Assembly: GCF_003569765.1 (NCBI RefSeq) | Contig: NZ_QXMG01000021.1 | Span: 1-64,000, forward strand | Source: Caldimonas tepidiphila | Lineage (GTDB): Bacteria; Pseudomonadota; Gammaproteobacteria; Burkholderiales; Burkholderiaceae_C | DNA length: 64,000 nucleotides | Reading direction: 5' to 3' | Shown here: in pieces, positions 30,322 to 38,965 of the stretch | Layout: each line of letters starts with the position of its first letter | Position numbering within the stretch: position 1 is the stretch's first letter | Made by a program: the position numbers and the translations under genes | The notes under the pieces: model-generated | What the model was told of the DNA's origin: nothing | Databases searched by the model: none | What the model saw: the letters and a program-made list of their open reading frames with translations, nothing else

Positions 30322-31221
30322 TCACTCGATGCGTCCGTCGAAGGTATCGCACTGCCGCAGGCTGCCGCTTTCGAGGCCGCGCCGGAACCAGGTCTGGCGC
30401 TGCGCGCTGCTGCCGTGCGTGAAGCTCTCCGGGACGACCTGCCCCTGCGAGCGCCGCTGCAAGGTGTCGTCGCCGATCTGCGCCGCGGCGTTCAGCGCCT
30501 CCTCGATGTCGCCCTGCTCGAGCAGGCGGCGCGTCGCGTCGGCATGGTGCGCCCAGACGCCGGCCAAGCAGTCGGCCTGCAGCTCCAGCCGCACGCTCAG
30601 CGCGTTGTACTCGCGCTCGCTGACGCGGCCGCGCTGTGCATCGACGCGCTCGGTCAGCCCGAGCAGCTTCTGCACGTGGTGGCCGACCTCGTGCGCGATC
30701 ACGTAGGCCTGCGCGAAGTCGCCGGGGGCGCCGAGCCGCTCCCTGAGCGTGTCGTAGAAGCCGAGGTCGATGTAGATGCGCTCGTCGGCGGGACAGTAGA
30801 AGGGCCCCATCGCCGACTGCCCGCGTCCGCAGGCGGTGGGCGTGGCGCCGCGGAACAGTACCAGACGCGGCTCGCGGTAGCTCATGCCGGTGGCCGCCGG
30901 CAGCTGCTGCCGCCATACGTCCTCGGTGCTCGCGAGCACCACCGAGACGAAGCGGCCGAGCTGGTCGTCCGCCGGCACGCCCTGCTCCGCGGCGGGACGC
31001 TGTAGGCCACCGCCCGGCACCGCCTCGCCCCCCGCCAGCCCGAGCAGCACCAGCGGGTTGATGCCCAGCAGCCAGCTCAGCACCAGCGCGACCACGACGC
31101 CGCCGAGGCTCAGCCCGCCGCCGCCGATGCGCAGGCCGCGGCCGCCCGGCACGCCGAAGCCGCGGCCGGCACCGCGCCGGTCCTCGACGTTCTCACTCTC
31201 GCGCTCGCCTTGCCATCTCAT
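30322..31221 (-). CDS. ypfJ: YpfJ-type neutral zinc metallopeptidase
   Basis: A 299-residue membrane-anchored protein. The N-terminal 30 residues are Arg/Gly-rich, followed by one membrane helix (about 38-62, LSLGGVVVALVLSWLLG). The zinc site is AYVIAHEVGHHVQ (HExxH), with ELQADCLAGVW downstream supplying the third ligand region. Other family signatures are ATPTACGRGQSAMGPFYCP and YIDLGFYDTL. The substrate is unknown. The C-terminal GSSAQRQTWFRRGLESG is also typical of the family. Confidence 0.93.
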   Translation of the reverse strand: MRWQGERESENVEDRRGAGRGFGVPGGRGLRIGGGGLSLGGVVVALVLSWLLGINPLVLLGLAGGEAVPGGGLQRPAAEQGVPADDQLGRFVSVVLASTEDVWRQQLPAATGMSYREPRLVLFRGATPTACGRGQSAMGPFYCPADERIYIDLGFYDTLRERLGAPGDFAQAYVIAHEVGHHVQKLLGLTERVDAQRGRVSEREYNALSVRLELQADCLAGVWAHHADATRRLLEQGDIEEALNAAAQIGDDTLQRRSQGQVVPESFTHGSSAQRQTWFRRGLESGSLRQCDTFDGRIE

Positions 31222-31366
31222 CGCCGCGTCCTGCCTGAGGGTCCGAAGTCGCCCGAAGGGCTCGGGACCATCGTAGCGCCGGGGCGGCGCGGTGCGCGTG
31301 TGCTCGCTGCGATGCCGGGCAAGCGGGCGGGGTCACTCGGCGAGCAGCCCGCGCGGGAGGGCACGC

Positions 31367-31936
31367 TCAGGTCTTCGGCAGCGTCACGCCGTGCTGGCCC
31401 TGGTACTTGCCGCCGCGGTCCTTGTAGCTGGTCTCGCAGACCTCGTCGCTCTCGAAGAACAGCACCTGCGCGCAGCCCTCGCCGGCGTAGATCTTGGCCG
31501 GCAGCGGCGTGGTGTTGCTGAACTCGAGCGTCACGTAGCCCTCCCACTCGGGCTCGAAGGGCGTGACGTTGACGATGATGCCGCAGCGCGCGTAGGTGCT
31601 CTTGCCCAGGCAGATCGTCAGCACGTTGCGCGGGATGCGGAAGTACTCGACCGTCCTCGCGAGCGCGAAGCTGTTGGGCGGGATGATGCAGGTGTCGCCC
31701 TCGAAGTCGACGAAGCTCTTCTCGTCGAAGTTCTTCGGGTCGACCACGGTGCTGTGCACGTTGGTGAAGATCTTGAATTCGCGCGCGCAGCGGATGTCGT
31801 AGCCGTAGCTGCTGGTGCCGTAGCTGACGATCTTGTGGCCGTCGGCGGCGTTCCTCACCTGCCCCGGCTCGAAGGGGTCGATCATGCCGTGCTGCTCGGC
31901 CATGCGGCGGATCCACTTGTCGGACTTGATGCTCAT
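31367..31936 (-). CDS. dcd: dCTP deaminase
   Basis: A 189-residue enzyme that deaminates dCTP to dUTP, supplying dUMP for thymidylate synthesis. It begins [13 protein letters not shown], with the MIDPF core, [25 protein letters not shown] and the catalytic-region segment [33 protein letters not shown] lies near the C-terminus. It is full length. It lies 62 bp upstream (in transcription order downstream) of fdhD; the 145-bp gap to ypfJ holds no gene. Confidence 0.96.
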   Translation of the reverse strand: MSIKSDKWIRRMAEQHGMIDPFEPGQVRNAADGHKIVSYGTSSYGYDIRCAREFKIFTNVHSTVVDPKNFDEKSFVDFEGDTCIIPPNSFALARTVEYFRIPRNVLTICLGKSTYARCGIIVNVTPFEPEWEGYVTLEFSNTTPLPAKIYAGEGCAQVLFFESDEVCETSYKDRGGKYQGQHGVTLPKT

Positions 31937-31998
31937 GCGCTTTCCTGTGTCGAGGGCGGGATTCTAGGCAGCGCGCGGCACACGGCCTTGCGCGCCGA

Positions 31999-32859
31999 TC
32001 ATTCGCGGCGCGGCAGCGCGAGCGCGGGCTCGCCGTCGAAGCGCTCGCGCCCGCTGTAGAGCAGGAAGTGGCGGTTGGTGCAGCGCGCGAACAGCGCCAT
32101 GCCGAGCTGCGTCGCGAGCCGGTGCCCCATCTCGGTGATGCCAGAGCGCGACACCACCACCGCCACGCCCATCTGCGCCGCCTTGATCACCATCTCGCTC
32201 GTCAGCCGCCCGGTGGTGTAGAGCAGCTTGCCGTCGCCGCCCACGCCCTCGAGCCACATCCAGCCGGCGATCGCGTCGAGCGCGTTGTGGCGGCCGACGT
32301 CCTCGGTGAAGATCAGCAGCCCGGCGTCGTCGCCCCGCACCTCGAACAGTGCGCAGCCGTGCACGGAGCCGGCCGACTTGTAGATGGTCTCGTGGCGGCG
32401 CATCGCGTCGAGCAGCGCGTAGAGCGCGCGCTGCGACAGGCGCGTGCCGGGCAGCACCAAGGAGTCGATCTCGTCCATCAGCCCGCCGAACACCGTGCCC
32501 TGCCCGCAGCCGGTGGTGACGATGCGCCGGGAGGTGCGCGCCTCGATGTCGGCGACGCCGCCCGCGGTGGTGATCGCGCAGGCGTTGACCTCCCAGTCGA
32601 CCTGCACGCTCTCGACCTGCGCGATGTCGGCGACGAAGCGCTGGTTGCGCAGGTAGCCGAGCGCGAGTAGCTCGGGCTGCGCACCCATCGTCATCAGCGT
32701 GACCAGCTCGCGCCTGTCGAGGTAGAGGGTGAGGTCGCGCTCCGCGGGCATCTCCACCGCACGCTCGGCGCCGTGCTCGTCGAGCACGGTCAGGGCCTGC
32801 GTGAAGCGGGTGGTGGCCGCGGTCATCCGCGGGCGGGAGCGGTTCGGCTGGTCGGTCAT
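31999..32859 (-). CDS. fdhD: FdhD, sulfur carrier for formate dehydrogenase
   Basis: A 286-residue sulfurtransferase that delivers sulfur from IscS to the molybdenum cofactor of formate dehydrogenase. The conserved LMTMGAQPELLALGYL, the cysteine loop TTGCGQGTVFG, SVHGCALFE, FTEDVGRHNALDAIAG and GRLTSEMV segments are all visible. The loop has one Cys, whereas the E. coli enzyme has a CxxC pair. It lies downstream of the formate dehydrogenase structural genes, but a strong terminator at 32948-32986 separates it from them, so it may have its own promoter. Confidence 0.93.
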   Translation of the reverse strand: MTDQPNRSRPRMTAATTRFTQALTVLDEHGAERAVEMPAERDLTLYLDRRELVTLMTMGAQPELLALGYLRNQRFVADIAQVESVQVDWEVNACAITTAGGVADIEARTSRRIVTTGCGQGTVFGGLMDEIDSLVLPGTRLSQRALYALLDAMRRHETIYKSAGSVHGCALFEVRGDDAGLLIFTEDVGRHNALDAIAGWMWLEGVGGDGKLLYTTGRLTSEMVIKAAQMGVAVVVSRSGITEMGHRLATQLGMALFARCTNRHFLLYSGRERFDGEPALALPRRE

Positions 32860-32947
32860 CACGGCAGAGGCGGGAACGGGACGCCGGGGGGCGCCGGGAG
32901 CGGCATCGGGAACGACGGGCAATCCGGGCGCCCGTCCGATGACCGCC

Positions 32948-32986
32948 GAAAAACAAAGGACCGCTCCGGACTGGCCGAAGCGGTCC
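32948..32986 (-). terminator. Intrinsic terminator ending the formate dehydrogenase operon
   Basis: On the minus strand an eight-base stem (32986-32979 with 32965-32958; GGACCGCT with AGCGGTCC) is followed by TTTGTTTTT. It lies 37 bp after the stop codon of the 118-residue protein and before fdhD, so most transcripts should end here. Confidence 0.85.
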
Positions 32987-33022
32987 CCTGCGGCGGCGGG
33001 CACGCGGCCCGCGCCGCGTCGC

Positions 33023-33379
33023 TTACTTCTTCGCGGCGGCCTGCGCCGCGTCGGCCTTCTTGTCGGCCGGCGGCGCGACCGCGGTGGCCGCGGGCGAGTG
33101 CGCTGCGGCCGCCTCGAGCGGCTTGGGCGGCTGGAAGGCACCCGGGTCGGCGCACGGGGCCGTCGCGACGGGCTTGGCGTCCTTCGCGGTGCGCAGGTAG
33201 TGCGCGGCGGTGCGGTCCTGCGCGAGGCAGAGCTTGTAGGCGTCGACCTTCGCGGTGTGGTCGGCCTTGGCCTTGGCCTCGTCCGCCTTGGCCTTGGCCT
33301 CGTCGGACAGCGGCGGCAGCTTGGCCATCGCCATGGAGCCGGCCGCGGCCAGCAGGATCATCGTCAGCGTCTTCTTCAT
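33023..33379 (-). CDS. Small exported protein of the formate dehydrogenase operon, function unknown
   Basis: A 118-residue protein with a Sec signal peptide (MKKTLTMILLAAAGSMAMA, cleaved before KLPPL). The mature part has a Lys/Ala-rich helix (EAKAKADEAKAKAD), two Cys (in YKLCLAQD and TAPCADPG) that could form a disulfide, and an Ala/Pro/Lys-rich tail. No domain was recognised. It is the last structural gene of the operon, 12 bp after the gamma subunit gene, and precedes the terminator, so a periplasmic accessory role is likely. Confidence 0.75.
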   Translation of the reverse strand: MKKTLTMILLAAAGSMAMAKLPPLSDEAKAKADEAKAKADHTAKVDAYKLCLAQDRTAAHYLRTAKDAKPVATAPCADPGAFQPPKPLEAAAAHSPAATAVAPPADKKADAAQAAAKK

Positions 33380-33390
33380 CGAGTTGCTCC

Positions 33391-34569
33391 TCAGGCCTGC
33401 GTGGCCGCCCGGCCCGTCGCGCCCGCATCGGCGCTGCGCCGCGCGGGGATCTTGCCCGCCTTCACGTCGTCGTACCACAGCTCGTGGTGCTCCTTGGCCC
33501 AGGCCTCGTCGACCTCGCCGGTGCGCATCGCGTCGAGCGCGCCCTTCACCCCGATCGTGCCCATGTAGATGTGTCCGAGGAACATCGCCATCATCAGCAC
33601 GGTCGCCACCGCATGCACCATGTGCGCGATCTGCATCGCGCCGCGGGTGTAGTCCGCGCCGGGGATGATCTTGTCGAGCCAGAAGCCCGAGACCGAGACG
33701 ATCATGCCGAGGACGAACACGCCGCCCCAGAACAGCACCTTCTCGCCCGCGTTGAAGCGGTGCGAGGGGACGTGCTGACCGGTCAGCAGGCCGCCGCCCT
33801 TCTTGAGCCAGTCGATGTCGTGCGCCTTGGGCAGGTTGTCCTTGATGAACAGCGCGATCATCAGCACGAGGCCGACCGAGAACAGCGGGCCGACGAAGTT
33901 GTGCACGTTCTTCAGGGCATAGGTCAGCCAGCCGAAGAGCGTGCCGCCGATGAGGGGCAGCAGCAGGAACTTGCCGAACATCATCACGAGGCCGGAGATC
34001 GCGAGCAGCGAGAAGCTGCCGGCCACCGTCCAGTGCGCCGCGCGCTCGAGTGCGGTGAAGCGCTCGATCTTGCGGCCGGTGTCGGGCTCGTGGTTCTCGA
34101 GCGGGCCGTTCTTCCAGTAGAAGATCGCGATCGCCAGCAGCACGATCAGCACGAGCGAGCCGCCGTAGGGGATCAGCCACTGGTTGCGCACCTGGCGCCA
34201 GGCTTCGCCGGCGTTGGTGAGCGCCGAGCCCGGGTACTGCGTGAAGCGCTGGATCAGCACGCCGGACTCGGCGGCCGGCAGGCTGCTGTAGCCCTCGGTG
34301 GTGCCGGACTCGCGCACCGCGCGCCACATCGGCGCGTTGTTCTGCGGCTGGCTTCTGGCGCGCTCGGCGTTGGTCTCGTCGGCGCGCGGCTCGGCCGGCG
34401 CGACGAAGCCGGCCGGGGGCAGGACGGGCGCTGCCGTCGCGGCCGCTGCAGCGGCGGGAGCGGCTCCCGGCTGCGGCGGCTCGGCGGCCAGTGCCGGCCC
34501 GCACAGCGACAGCGCAAGCGCGCCGCCGAGTGCAGCGCGCCGCAGCGCGCTGGGGATGAGGCCTTGCAT
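33391..34569 (-). CDS. Formate dehydrogenase gamma subunit, cytochrome b
   Basis: A 392-residue membrane cytochrome b that passes electrons from the periplasmic dehydrogenase to quinone. Residues 1-29 form a signal peptide (ending ALAA). A periplasmic Ala/Pro-rich extension of about 110 residues follows, unusual for the E. coli FdnI/FdoI proteins, then four or more membrane helices. Candidate haem ligands are the His in ERAAHWTVAG, KNVHNFVGP and AHMVHAVATVLMMAMFLGHIY. It follows the small lipoprotein gene by 26 bp. Confidence 0.9.
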   Translation of the reverse strand: MQGLIPSALRRAALGGALALSLCGPALAAEPPQPGAAPAAAAAATAAPVLPPAGFVAPAEPRADETNAERARSQPQNNAPMWRAVRESGTTEGYSSLPAAESGVLIQRFTQYPGSALTNAGEAWRQVRNQWLIPYGGSLVLIVLLAIAIFYWKNGPLENHEPDTGRKIERFTALERAAHWTVAGSFSLLAISGLVMMFGKFLLLPLIGGTLFGWLTYALKNVHNFVGPLFSVGLVLMIALFIKDNLPKAHDIDWLKKGGGLLTGQHVPSHRFNAGEKVLFWGGVFVLGMIVSVSGFWLDKIIPGADYTRGAMQIAHMVHAVATVLMMAMFLGHIYMGTIGVKGALDAMRTGEVDEAWAKEHHELWYDDVKAGKIPARRSADAGATGRAATQA

Positions 34570-34595
34570 GGTGTCTCCTGAACTTGCCGGCGCGC

Positions 34596-34835
34596 TCAAT
34601 TCGCGCGGGCGTAGTCGTTCTGACCCTGGCCGCGGGTGCGGATCTGCGACTGCCAGCTGGTCTGGTCGCCGGCCTGCCAGCCCGGTGCCGAGAAGGCCGT
34701 GTTCGGGCCCTTCCAGGCCTGGTCCTCGGACTTCTTGTACGCGGCCTGGGCGGTCTGCGGCTTCTCGCCGCAGGCGGCGAGGCCGCCCACGGCCAGCGCT
34801 GCGAGCAGCGCGCTTGCGATCAGTTGCTTGCTCAT
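34596..34835 (-). CDS. Small lipoprotein in the formate dehydrogenase operon
   Basis: A 79-residue protein with a type II signal peptide and lipobox LAAC (Cys22). The short mature part contains AYKKSEDQAWKGPNTAFSAP and ends in NDYARAN. Its ATG overlaps the stop of the iron-sulfur subunit gene (ATGA), so it is translationally coupled with the dehydrogenase core. No family was recognised. A role in anchoring or assembling the periplasmic complex is inference from context. Confidence 0.8.
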   Translation of the reverse strand: MSKQLIASALLAALAVGGLAACGEKPQTAQAAYKKSEDQAWKGPNTAFSAPGWQAGDQTSWQSQIRTRGQGQNDYARAN

Positions 34836-35473
34836 GACTTGGCGACCTCCGCGGTGGGAGCGGGTTGCTGGACGGACGCACCCTGGGTGGGCTTGCCGTA
34901 GGCGGTGCCCCAGCCCCAGACCTCGGAGCCCTTGCCGCGCTTGACGACGCGGGTGCGGAAGATGTCGGCCACGACGTCGCCGTCGCCGCCGAGCAGCGCC
35001 TTGGTCGAGCACATCTCGGCGCAGGCGGGAAGCTTGCCTTCGGAGAGGCGGTTGCGGCCGTACTTCTCGAACTCGGCCTGCGAGCCGTTCTTCTCGGGGC
35101 CGCCGGCGCAGAAGGTGCACTTGTCCATCTTGCCGCGCAGGCCGAAGGTGCCGTTGCTCGGGAACTGCGGCGCACCGAACGGGCAGGCGTAGCTGCAGTA
35201 GCCGCAGCCGATGCAGATGTCCTTGTCGTGCAGCACCACGCCCTCGTCGGTGCGGTAGAAGCAGTCGACCGGGCACACCGCCATGCAGGGCGCGTCGGAG
35301 CAGTGCATGCAGGCGACCGAGATGCTCTTCTCGCCGGGCACGCCGTCGTTGATGGTGACGACGCGGCGGCGGTTCACGCCCCAGGGCACGTCGTTCTCGT
35401 TCTTGCACGCGGTGACGCAGCCGTTGCACTCGATGCAGCGCTCGGCGTCACAGATGAACTTCATTCTTGCCAT
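34832..35473 (-). CDS. fdh3B: Formate dehydrogenase iron-sulfur (beta) subunit
   Basis: A 213-residue ferredoxin-like subunit with four Cys clusters for four 4Fe-4S centres: CIECNGCVTACK near residues 14-23, CMHCSDAPCMAVCP, CIGCGYCSYACP, and a split set with CTFC and CAEMC. It relays electrons from the molybdenum subunit to the cytochrome b. There is no C-terminal membrane helix, in contrast to E. coli FdnH, and the length fits the FDH3 type. ATG 35464 (MKFICD) is an alternative start. Confidence 0.92.
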   Translation of the reverse strand: MARMKFICDAERCIECNGCVTACKNENDVPWGVNRRRVVTINDGVPGEKSISVACMHCSDAPCMAVCPVDCFYRTDEGVVLHDKDICIGCGYCSYACPFGAPQFPSNGTFGLRGKMDKCTFCAGGPEKNGSQAEFEKYGRNRLSEGKLPACAEMCSTKALLGGDGDVVADIFRTRVVKRGKGSEVWGWGTAYGKPTQGASVQQPAPTAEVAKS

Positions 35474-35498
35474 GTGATTCTCCTGACCTCGACCGTTC

Positions 35499-38468
35499 TC
35501 AGGCCTTCTCGACCTGACAGACCGTGGTCTTCGTTTCCTGCATCATCGTGACGCTGTCGTAGCCGTAGGTGGTGGCGGTGTTGATCGCCTCGCCACGCAC
35601 GATCGGCGCCGCGCCCTCGGGGTAGTAGGCGAGCATGTCCTGGCCCTGCCAGTGGCCCGAGAAGTGGAAGGGCATGAACACCGTCTCGCGGTCCACGCGC
35701 TCGGTGACGAGCGCCTTGACCTTGATCTTCGCGCCCGTCGGCGTCTTGACCCACACCATCTCGCCGTTGCGGATGCCGCGGTCGTTGGCCGCCACCGGGT
35801 TGAGCTCGACGAACATGTCCTGCTGCAGCTCGGCCAGCCACGGGTTCGAGCGCGTCTCCTCGCCACCGCCCTCGTACTCGACCAGGCGGCCCGAGGTCAT
35901 GATCAGCGGGAAGGTCTTGCCGATGTCGGCGTTCTTCTCCTGGATCGACTTGTAGAGCGTCGGCAGGCGCCAGAAGGCCTTGCGGTCGTCGTGCGTCGGG
36001 TACTTCGCGACCATGTCCGGGCGCGTCGAGTAGATCGGCTCGCGGTGCTTCGGGATCGGGTCGGGGAAGTTCCAGACGACGGCGCGCGCCTTCGCGTTGC
36101 CGAAGGGGTGGCAGCCGTGGTTCTGCATCACGACGCGCTGGATGCCGCCCGAGAGGTCGGTCTTCCAGTTCTTGCCCTCGGCCGCGGCCTTCTCGGCATC
36201 GGTCAGCTCGTCCCACCAGCCCAGCTTCTTGAGCAACACGTGGTCGAACTCGGGGTAGCCGGTGGTGATGTCCGCGCCCTTGGAGTGCGAGCCGTCGGCC
36301 GCCAGCAGCGACACGCCCTCGCGCTCGACGCCGAAGTTGGCACGGAAGTTGCCGCCGCCGTCCATGACGTGCTTGGAGGTGTCGTACAGGTTGGGCGAGC
36401 CGGGGTGCTTGAGCTCGGGCGTGCCGAAGCACGGCCACGGCAAGCCGAAGTAGTCGCCGTCGAGCTTGTAGCCGGTCTCCTTGTCGATGCCGCCCTTGGC
36501 GCGCAGCGTCTTGACGTCGAAGACGTGCATGTTGCGCATGTGGGCCTTCAGGCGCTCCGGGCTCTGGCCGGTGTAGCCGATGGTCCACAGGCCCTTGTTG
36601 ATCTCCTTGAGGATCGACTCGACCTCGGGCTCGAGCATGCCGCCCTTGCCGGGGACCATCTTGTAGGTCTTGAGCAGCTCCTTGCCGAAGCCGAGCTTGT
36701 CGGCGAGCTGCGCCATGATCATGTGATCGGTGCGGCTCTCCCACAGCGGCTCGATGACCTTCTCGCGCCACTGGATCGAGCGGTTCGACGCGGTGCACGA
36801 ACCCGAGGTCTCGAACTGCGTGCACGCGGGCAGCAGGTAGACGGCGCGGTTCGGGTTCCTGTCCTCGGCCGCGCCCGGCATCGCCGCCATCGCGGCGGTG
36901 GCGCTCGGGAAGGGGTCGATCACGACCAGCAGGTCGAGCTTGTCCATCGCGCGCTTCATCTCGAGGCCGCGCGTCTGGGAGTTCGGCGAATGGCCCCAGA
37001 AGATCAGGCCGCGCAGGTTCGAGTCCTGGTCGATCAGCTCGTTCTTCTCGAGCACGCCGTCGATCCAGCGCGAGACCGTGATGCCGGACTTGCTCATCAT
37101 GCCCGGCGCGTAGCGGCCCTTGAGCCACTCGTAGTCGAGGTCCCAGATCTTCGCGAAGTGCTTCCACGAGCCCTCGGCCAGGCCGTAGTAGCCGGGCAGC
37201 GAATCGGGGTTGGGGCCGACGTCAGTGGCGCCCTGCACGTTGTCGTGGCCGCGGAAGATGTTGGTGCCGCCGCCGCTCTTGCCGACGTTGCCCAGCGACA
37301 GCTGCAGCAGGCAGGAGGCGCGCACGATCGCGTTGCCGATCGTGTGCTGGGTCTGGCCCATGCACCACACGATCGTGCCCGGACGGCTGTCGGACATCAT
37401 CTTGGCGACCTTGTAGGTCGTGGCCTCGTCGACGCCGCAGGCCTCCTCGACCGACTTCGGATCCCACTTCGAGAGCACCTCTTCACGGACCTTGTCCATG
37501 CCGTAGACGCGGTCCTCGAGGTACTTCTTGTCTTCCCAGCCGTTCCTGAAGATGTGCCACATCACGCCGAACAGGAAGGGGATGTCCGTGCCGGAGCGGA
37601 TGCGCACGTACTCGTCGGCCTTGGCCGCGGTGCGGGTGAAGCGCGGGTCGACCACGATCACCTTGCAGCCGGTCTCCTTGGCATGCAGCAGGTGCAGCAT
37701 CGACACGGGGTGCGCTTCCGCCGCGTTCGAGCCGATGTAGAGCGCCACCTTGGCGTTCTGCATGTCGTTGTAGGAGTTGGTCATCGCGCCGTAGCCCCAC
37801 GTGTTCGCGACGCCCGCGACGGTGGTGGAGTGGCAGATGCGCGCCTGGTGGTCGCAGTTGTTGCTGCCCCACAGGCTCATCCACTTGCGCAGCAGGTAGG
37901 CCTGCTCGTTGTTGTGCTTGGACGAGCCGACCACGAACAGCGAGTCCGGGCCGCTCTGCTGGCGCAGCTCGAGCATCTTCTTGCTGATCTCGTCGAGGGC
38001 CTGGTCCCAGCTGATGCGCTGGTACTTGCCGTTGACGAGCTTCATCGGATACTTCAGCCGGTACTCGCCGTGGCCGTGCTCGCGCACCGCCGCGCCCTTG
38101 GCGCAGTGCGAGCCGAGGTTGATCGGCGAGTCGAACACCGCCTCCTGGCGCACCCAGACGCCGTTCTCGACCACGGCGTCGATCGCGCAGCCGACCGAGC
38201 AGTGGCCGCAGACCGTGCGCTTGACCTCGACCTTGCCGGTGGAGCCGGCGGTGCCGGCCGCGGCGGCGTTGCCGGCCTCGGCCTTGCGCACCAGCGTCAG
38301 CTGCGTGGCGACGAGGCCCGCGCCGACGCCCAGGCCCGAGCGGCGCAGGAAGGCGCGACGGTCCATGGTCGGGATCGCGCGCGAGACGCCGCGGACCAGG
38401 CTGGAAACGAATTGGGACGACACAGGCGCGACCGCACCCGCGCCGGAAGACTTGCGCGTGAGCAACAT
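35499..38468 (-). CDS. fdhA: Formate dehydrogenase catalytic (alpha) subunit, cysteine type
   Basis: A 989-residue molybdopterin enzyme oxidising formate to CO2. A twin-arginine motif (DRRAFLRR, residues 36-43) marks export to the periplasm, after a 34-residue N-terminal extension. The 4Fe-4S ligands are Cys87, Cys90, Cys94 and Cys122. The metal ligand is Cys212 in ARICHSTTVAGV, encoded by TGC, with His213 next to it; this is therefore not a selenoprotein. NTWGYGAMTN follows, as in other formate dehydrogenases. AGGAGGAG lies just before the ATG at 38468. It is preceded by the small TAT protein gene and followed by the beta subunit gene after 25 bp. Confidence 0.96.
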   Translation of the reverse strand: MLLTRKSSGAGAVAPVSSQFVSSLVRGVSRAIPTMDRRAFLRRSGLGVGAGLVATQLTLVRKAEAGNAAAAGTAGSTGKVEVKRTVCGHCSVGCAIDAVVENGVWVRQEAVFDSPINLGSHCAKGAAVREHGHGEYRLKYPMKLVNGKYQRISWDQALDEISKKMLELRQQSGPDSLFVVGSSKHNNEQAYLLRKWMSLWGSNNCDHQARICHSTTVAGVANTWGYGAMTNSYNDMQNAKVALYIGSNAAEAHPVSMLHLLHAKETGCKVIVVDPRFTRTAAKADEYVRIRSGTDIPFLFGVMWHIFRNGWEDKKYLEDRVYGMDKVREEVLSKWDPKSVEEACGVDEATTYKVAKMMSDSRPGTIVWCMGQTQHTIGNAIVRASCLLQLSLGNVGKSGGGTNIFRGHDNVQGATDVGPNPDSLPGYYGLAEGSWKHFAKIWDLDYEWLKGRYAPGMMSKSGITVSRWIDGVLEKNELIDQDSNLRGLIFWGHSPNSQTRGLEMKRAMDKLDLLVVIDPFPSATAAMAAMPGAAEDRNPNRAVYLLPACTQFETSGSCTASNRSIQWREKVIEPLWESRTDHMIMAQLADKLGFGKELLKTYKMVPGKGGMLEPEVESILKEINKGLWTIGYTGQSPERLKAHMRNMHVFDVKTLRAKGGIDKETGYKLDGDYFGLPWPCFGTPELKHPGSPNLYDTSKHVMDGGGNFRANFGVEREGVSLLAADGSHSKGADITTGYPEFDHVLLKKLGWWDELTDAEKAAAEGKNWKTDLSGGIQRVVMQNHGCHPFGNAKARAVVWNFPDPIPKHREPIYSTRPDMVAKYPTHDDRKAFWRLPTLYKSIQEKNADIGKTFPLIMTSGRLVEYEGGGEETRSNPWLAELQQDMFVELNPVAANDRGIRNGEMVWVKTPTGAKIKVKALVTERVDRETVFMPFHFSGHWQGQDMLAYYPEGAAPIVRGEAINTATTYGYDSVTMMQETKTTVCQVEKA

Positions 38469-38501
38469 GACTCCTCCTGAGGGGGGACAGGCCCCCCGGG
38501 G

Positions 38502-38750
38502 TCAGACTTTGGTGGTTTCGTAATAGCGCAGCACGCGCTGCGACAGGTGATAGCCGCCGCCGTTCTCGGGGGGCTGCGGAGCCGGCTGCTGCGGCGCCTC
38601 GGCCACGGCCGGTGCCTGGCGCACGACCGCGGTGGTCGCCACCGCCGCCATCGCGCCGGCGGCACCGAGGCCGAACAGCATGCCGCGGCGCTTCAGCCCG
38701 GCGTTTTCGCCGGGCGCCGCGGCGGCCTTGTTATGTGAACGATTTTGCAT
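38502..38750 (-). CDS. Formate dehydrogenase region TAT-signal small protein
   Basis: An 82-residue protein that opens the operon. It has a twin-Arg segment (LKRRGMLFGLGAAGAMAAVA, residues 19-38) and a short Pro/Gln-rich mature part ending in YHLSQRVLRYYETTKV. This matches the small protein family found next to formate dehydrogenases and known as formate dehydrogenase region TAT target. Its biochemical role is not established; the position before fdhA suggests an assembly or structural partner in the periplasm. Confidence 0.85.
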   Translation of the reverse strand: MQNRSHNKAAAAPGENAGLKRRGMLFGLGAAGAMAAVATTAVVRQAPAVAEAPQQPAPQPPENGGGYHLSQRVLRYYETTKV

Positions 38751-38867
38751 GTCGCGGTCTTTCGCTCGTCTTTTGAATTGGAAAGCGTGGAGCAGTCGAG
38801 AGGGCTGGCGCGAATGTAAGTGAGCGTGTACAACGCACCATTAGGTGAAACACGTATGAAGGCGGTA

Positions 38868-38880
38868 TTGTTCAGAACAA
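38868..38880. promoter_or_regulatory. Perfect operator-like dyad TTGTTC-A-GAACAA
   Basis: Two six-base arms around a single A, lying 118 bp before the start of the dehydrogenase operon and 158 bp before selD. Its sequence does not match FNR, Fur or NarL consensus; the binding protein is unknown. Confidence 0.5.
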
Positions 38881-38965
38881 GCTCACGCGCGGCTTACAGG
38901 AAACCAACGAATCAAAGACTTACAGGAACAATTCAACATAGATTTTCGGCAGGAAGCCTGATAAG

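Noticed and set aside
37833-37835. Possible selenocysteine codon in fdhA
   Set aside because: The codon at the metal-ligand position is TGC on the minus strand (in ATC TGC CAC), so the residue is cysteine and no TGA read-through is needed.
35652-38480. A 942-codon open frame antisense to fdhA
   Set aside because: It mirrors the formate dehydrogenase gene and shows no family motifs or ribosome site.
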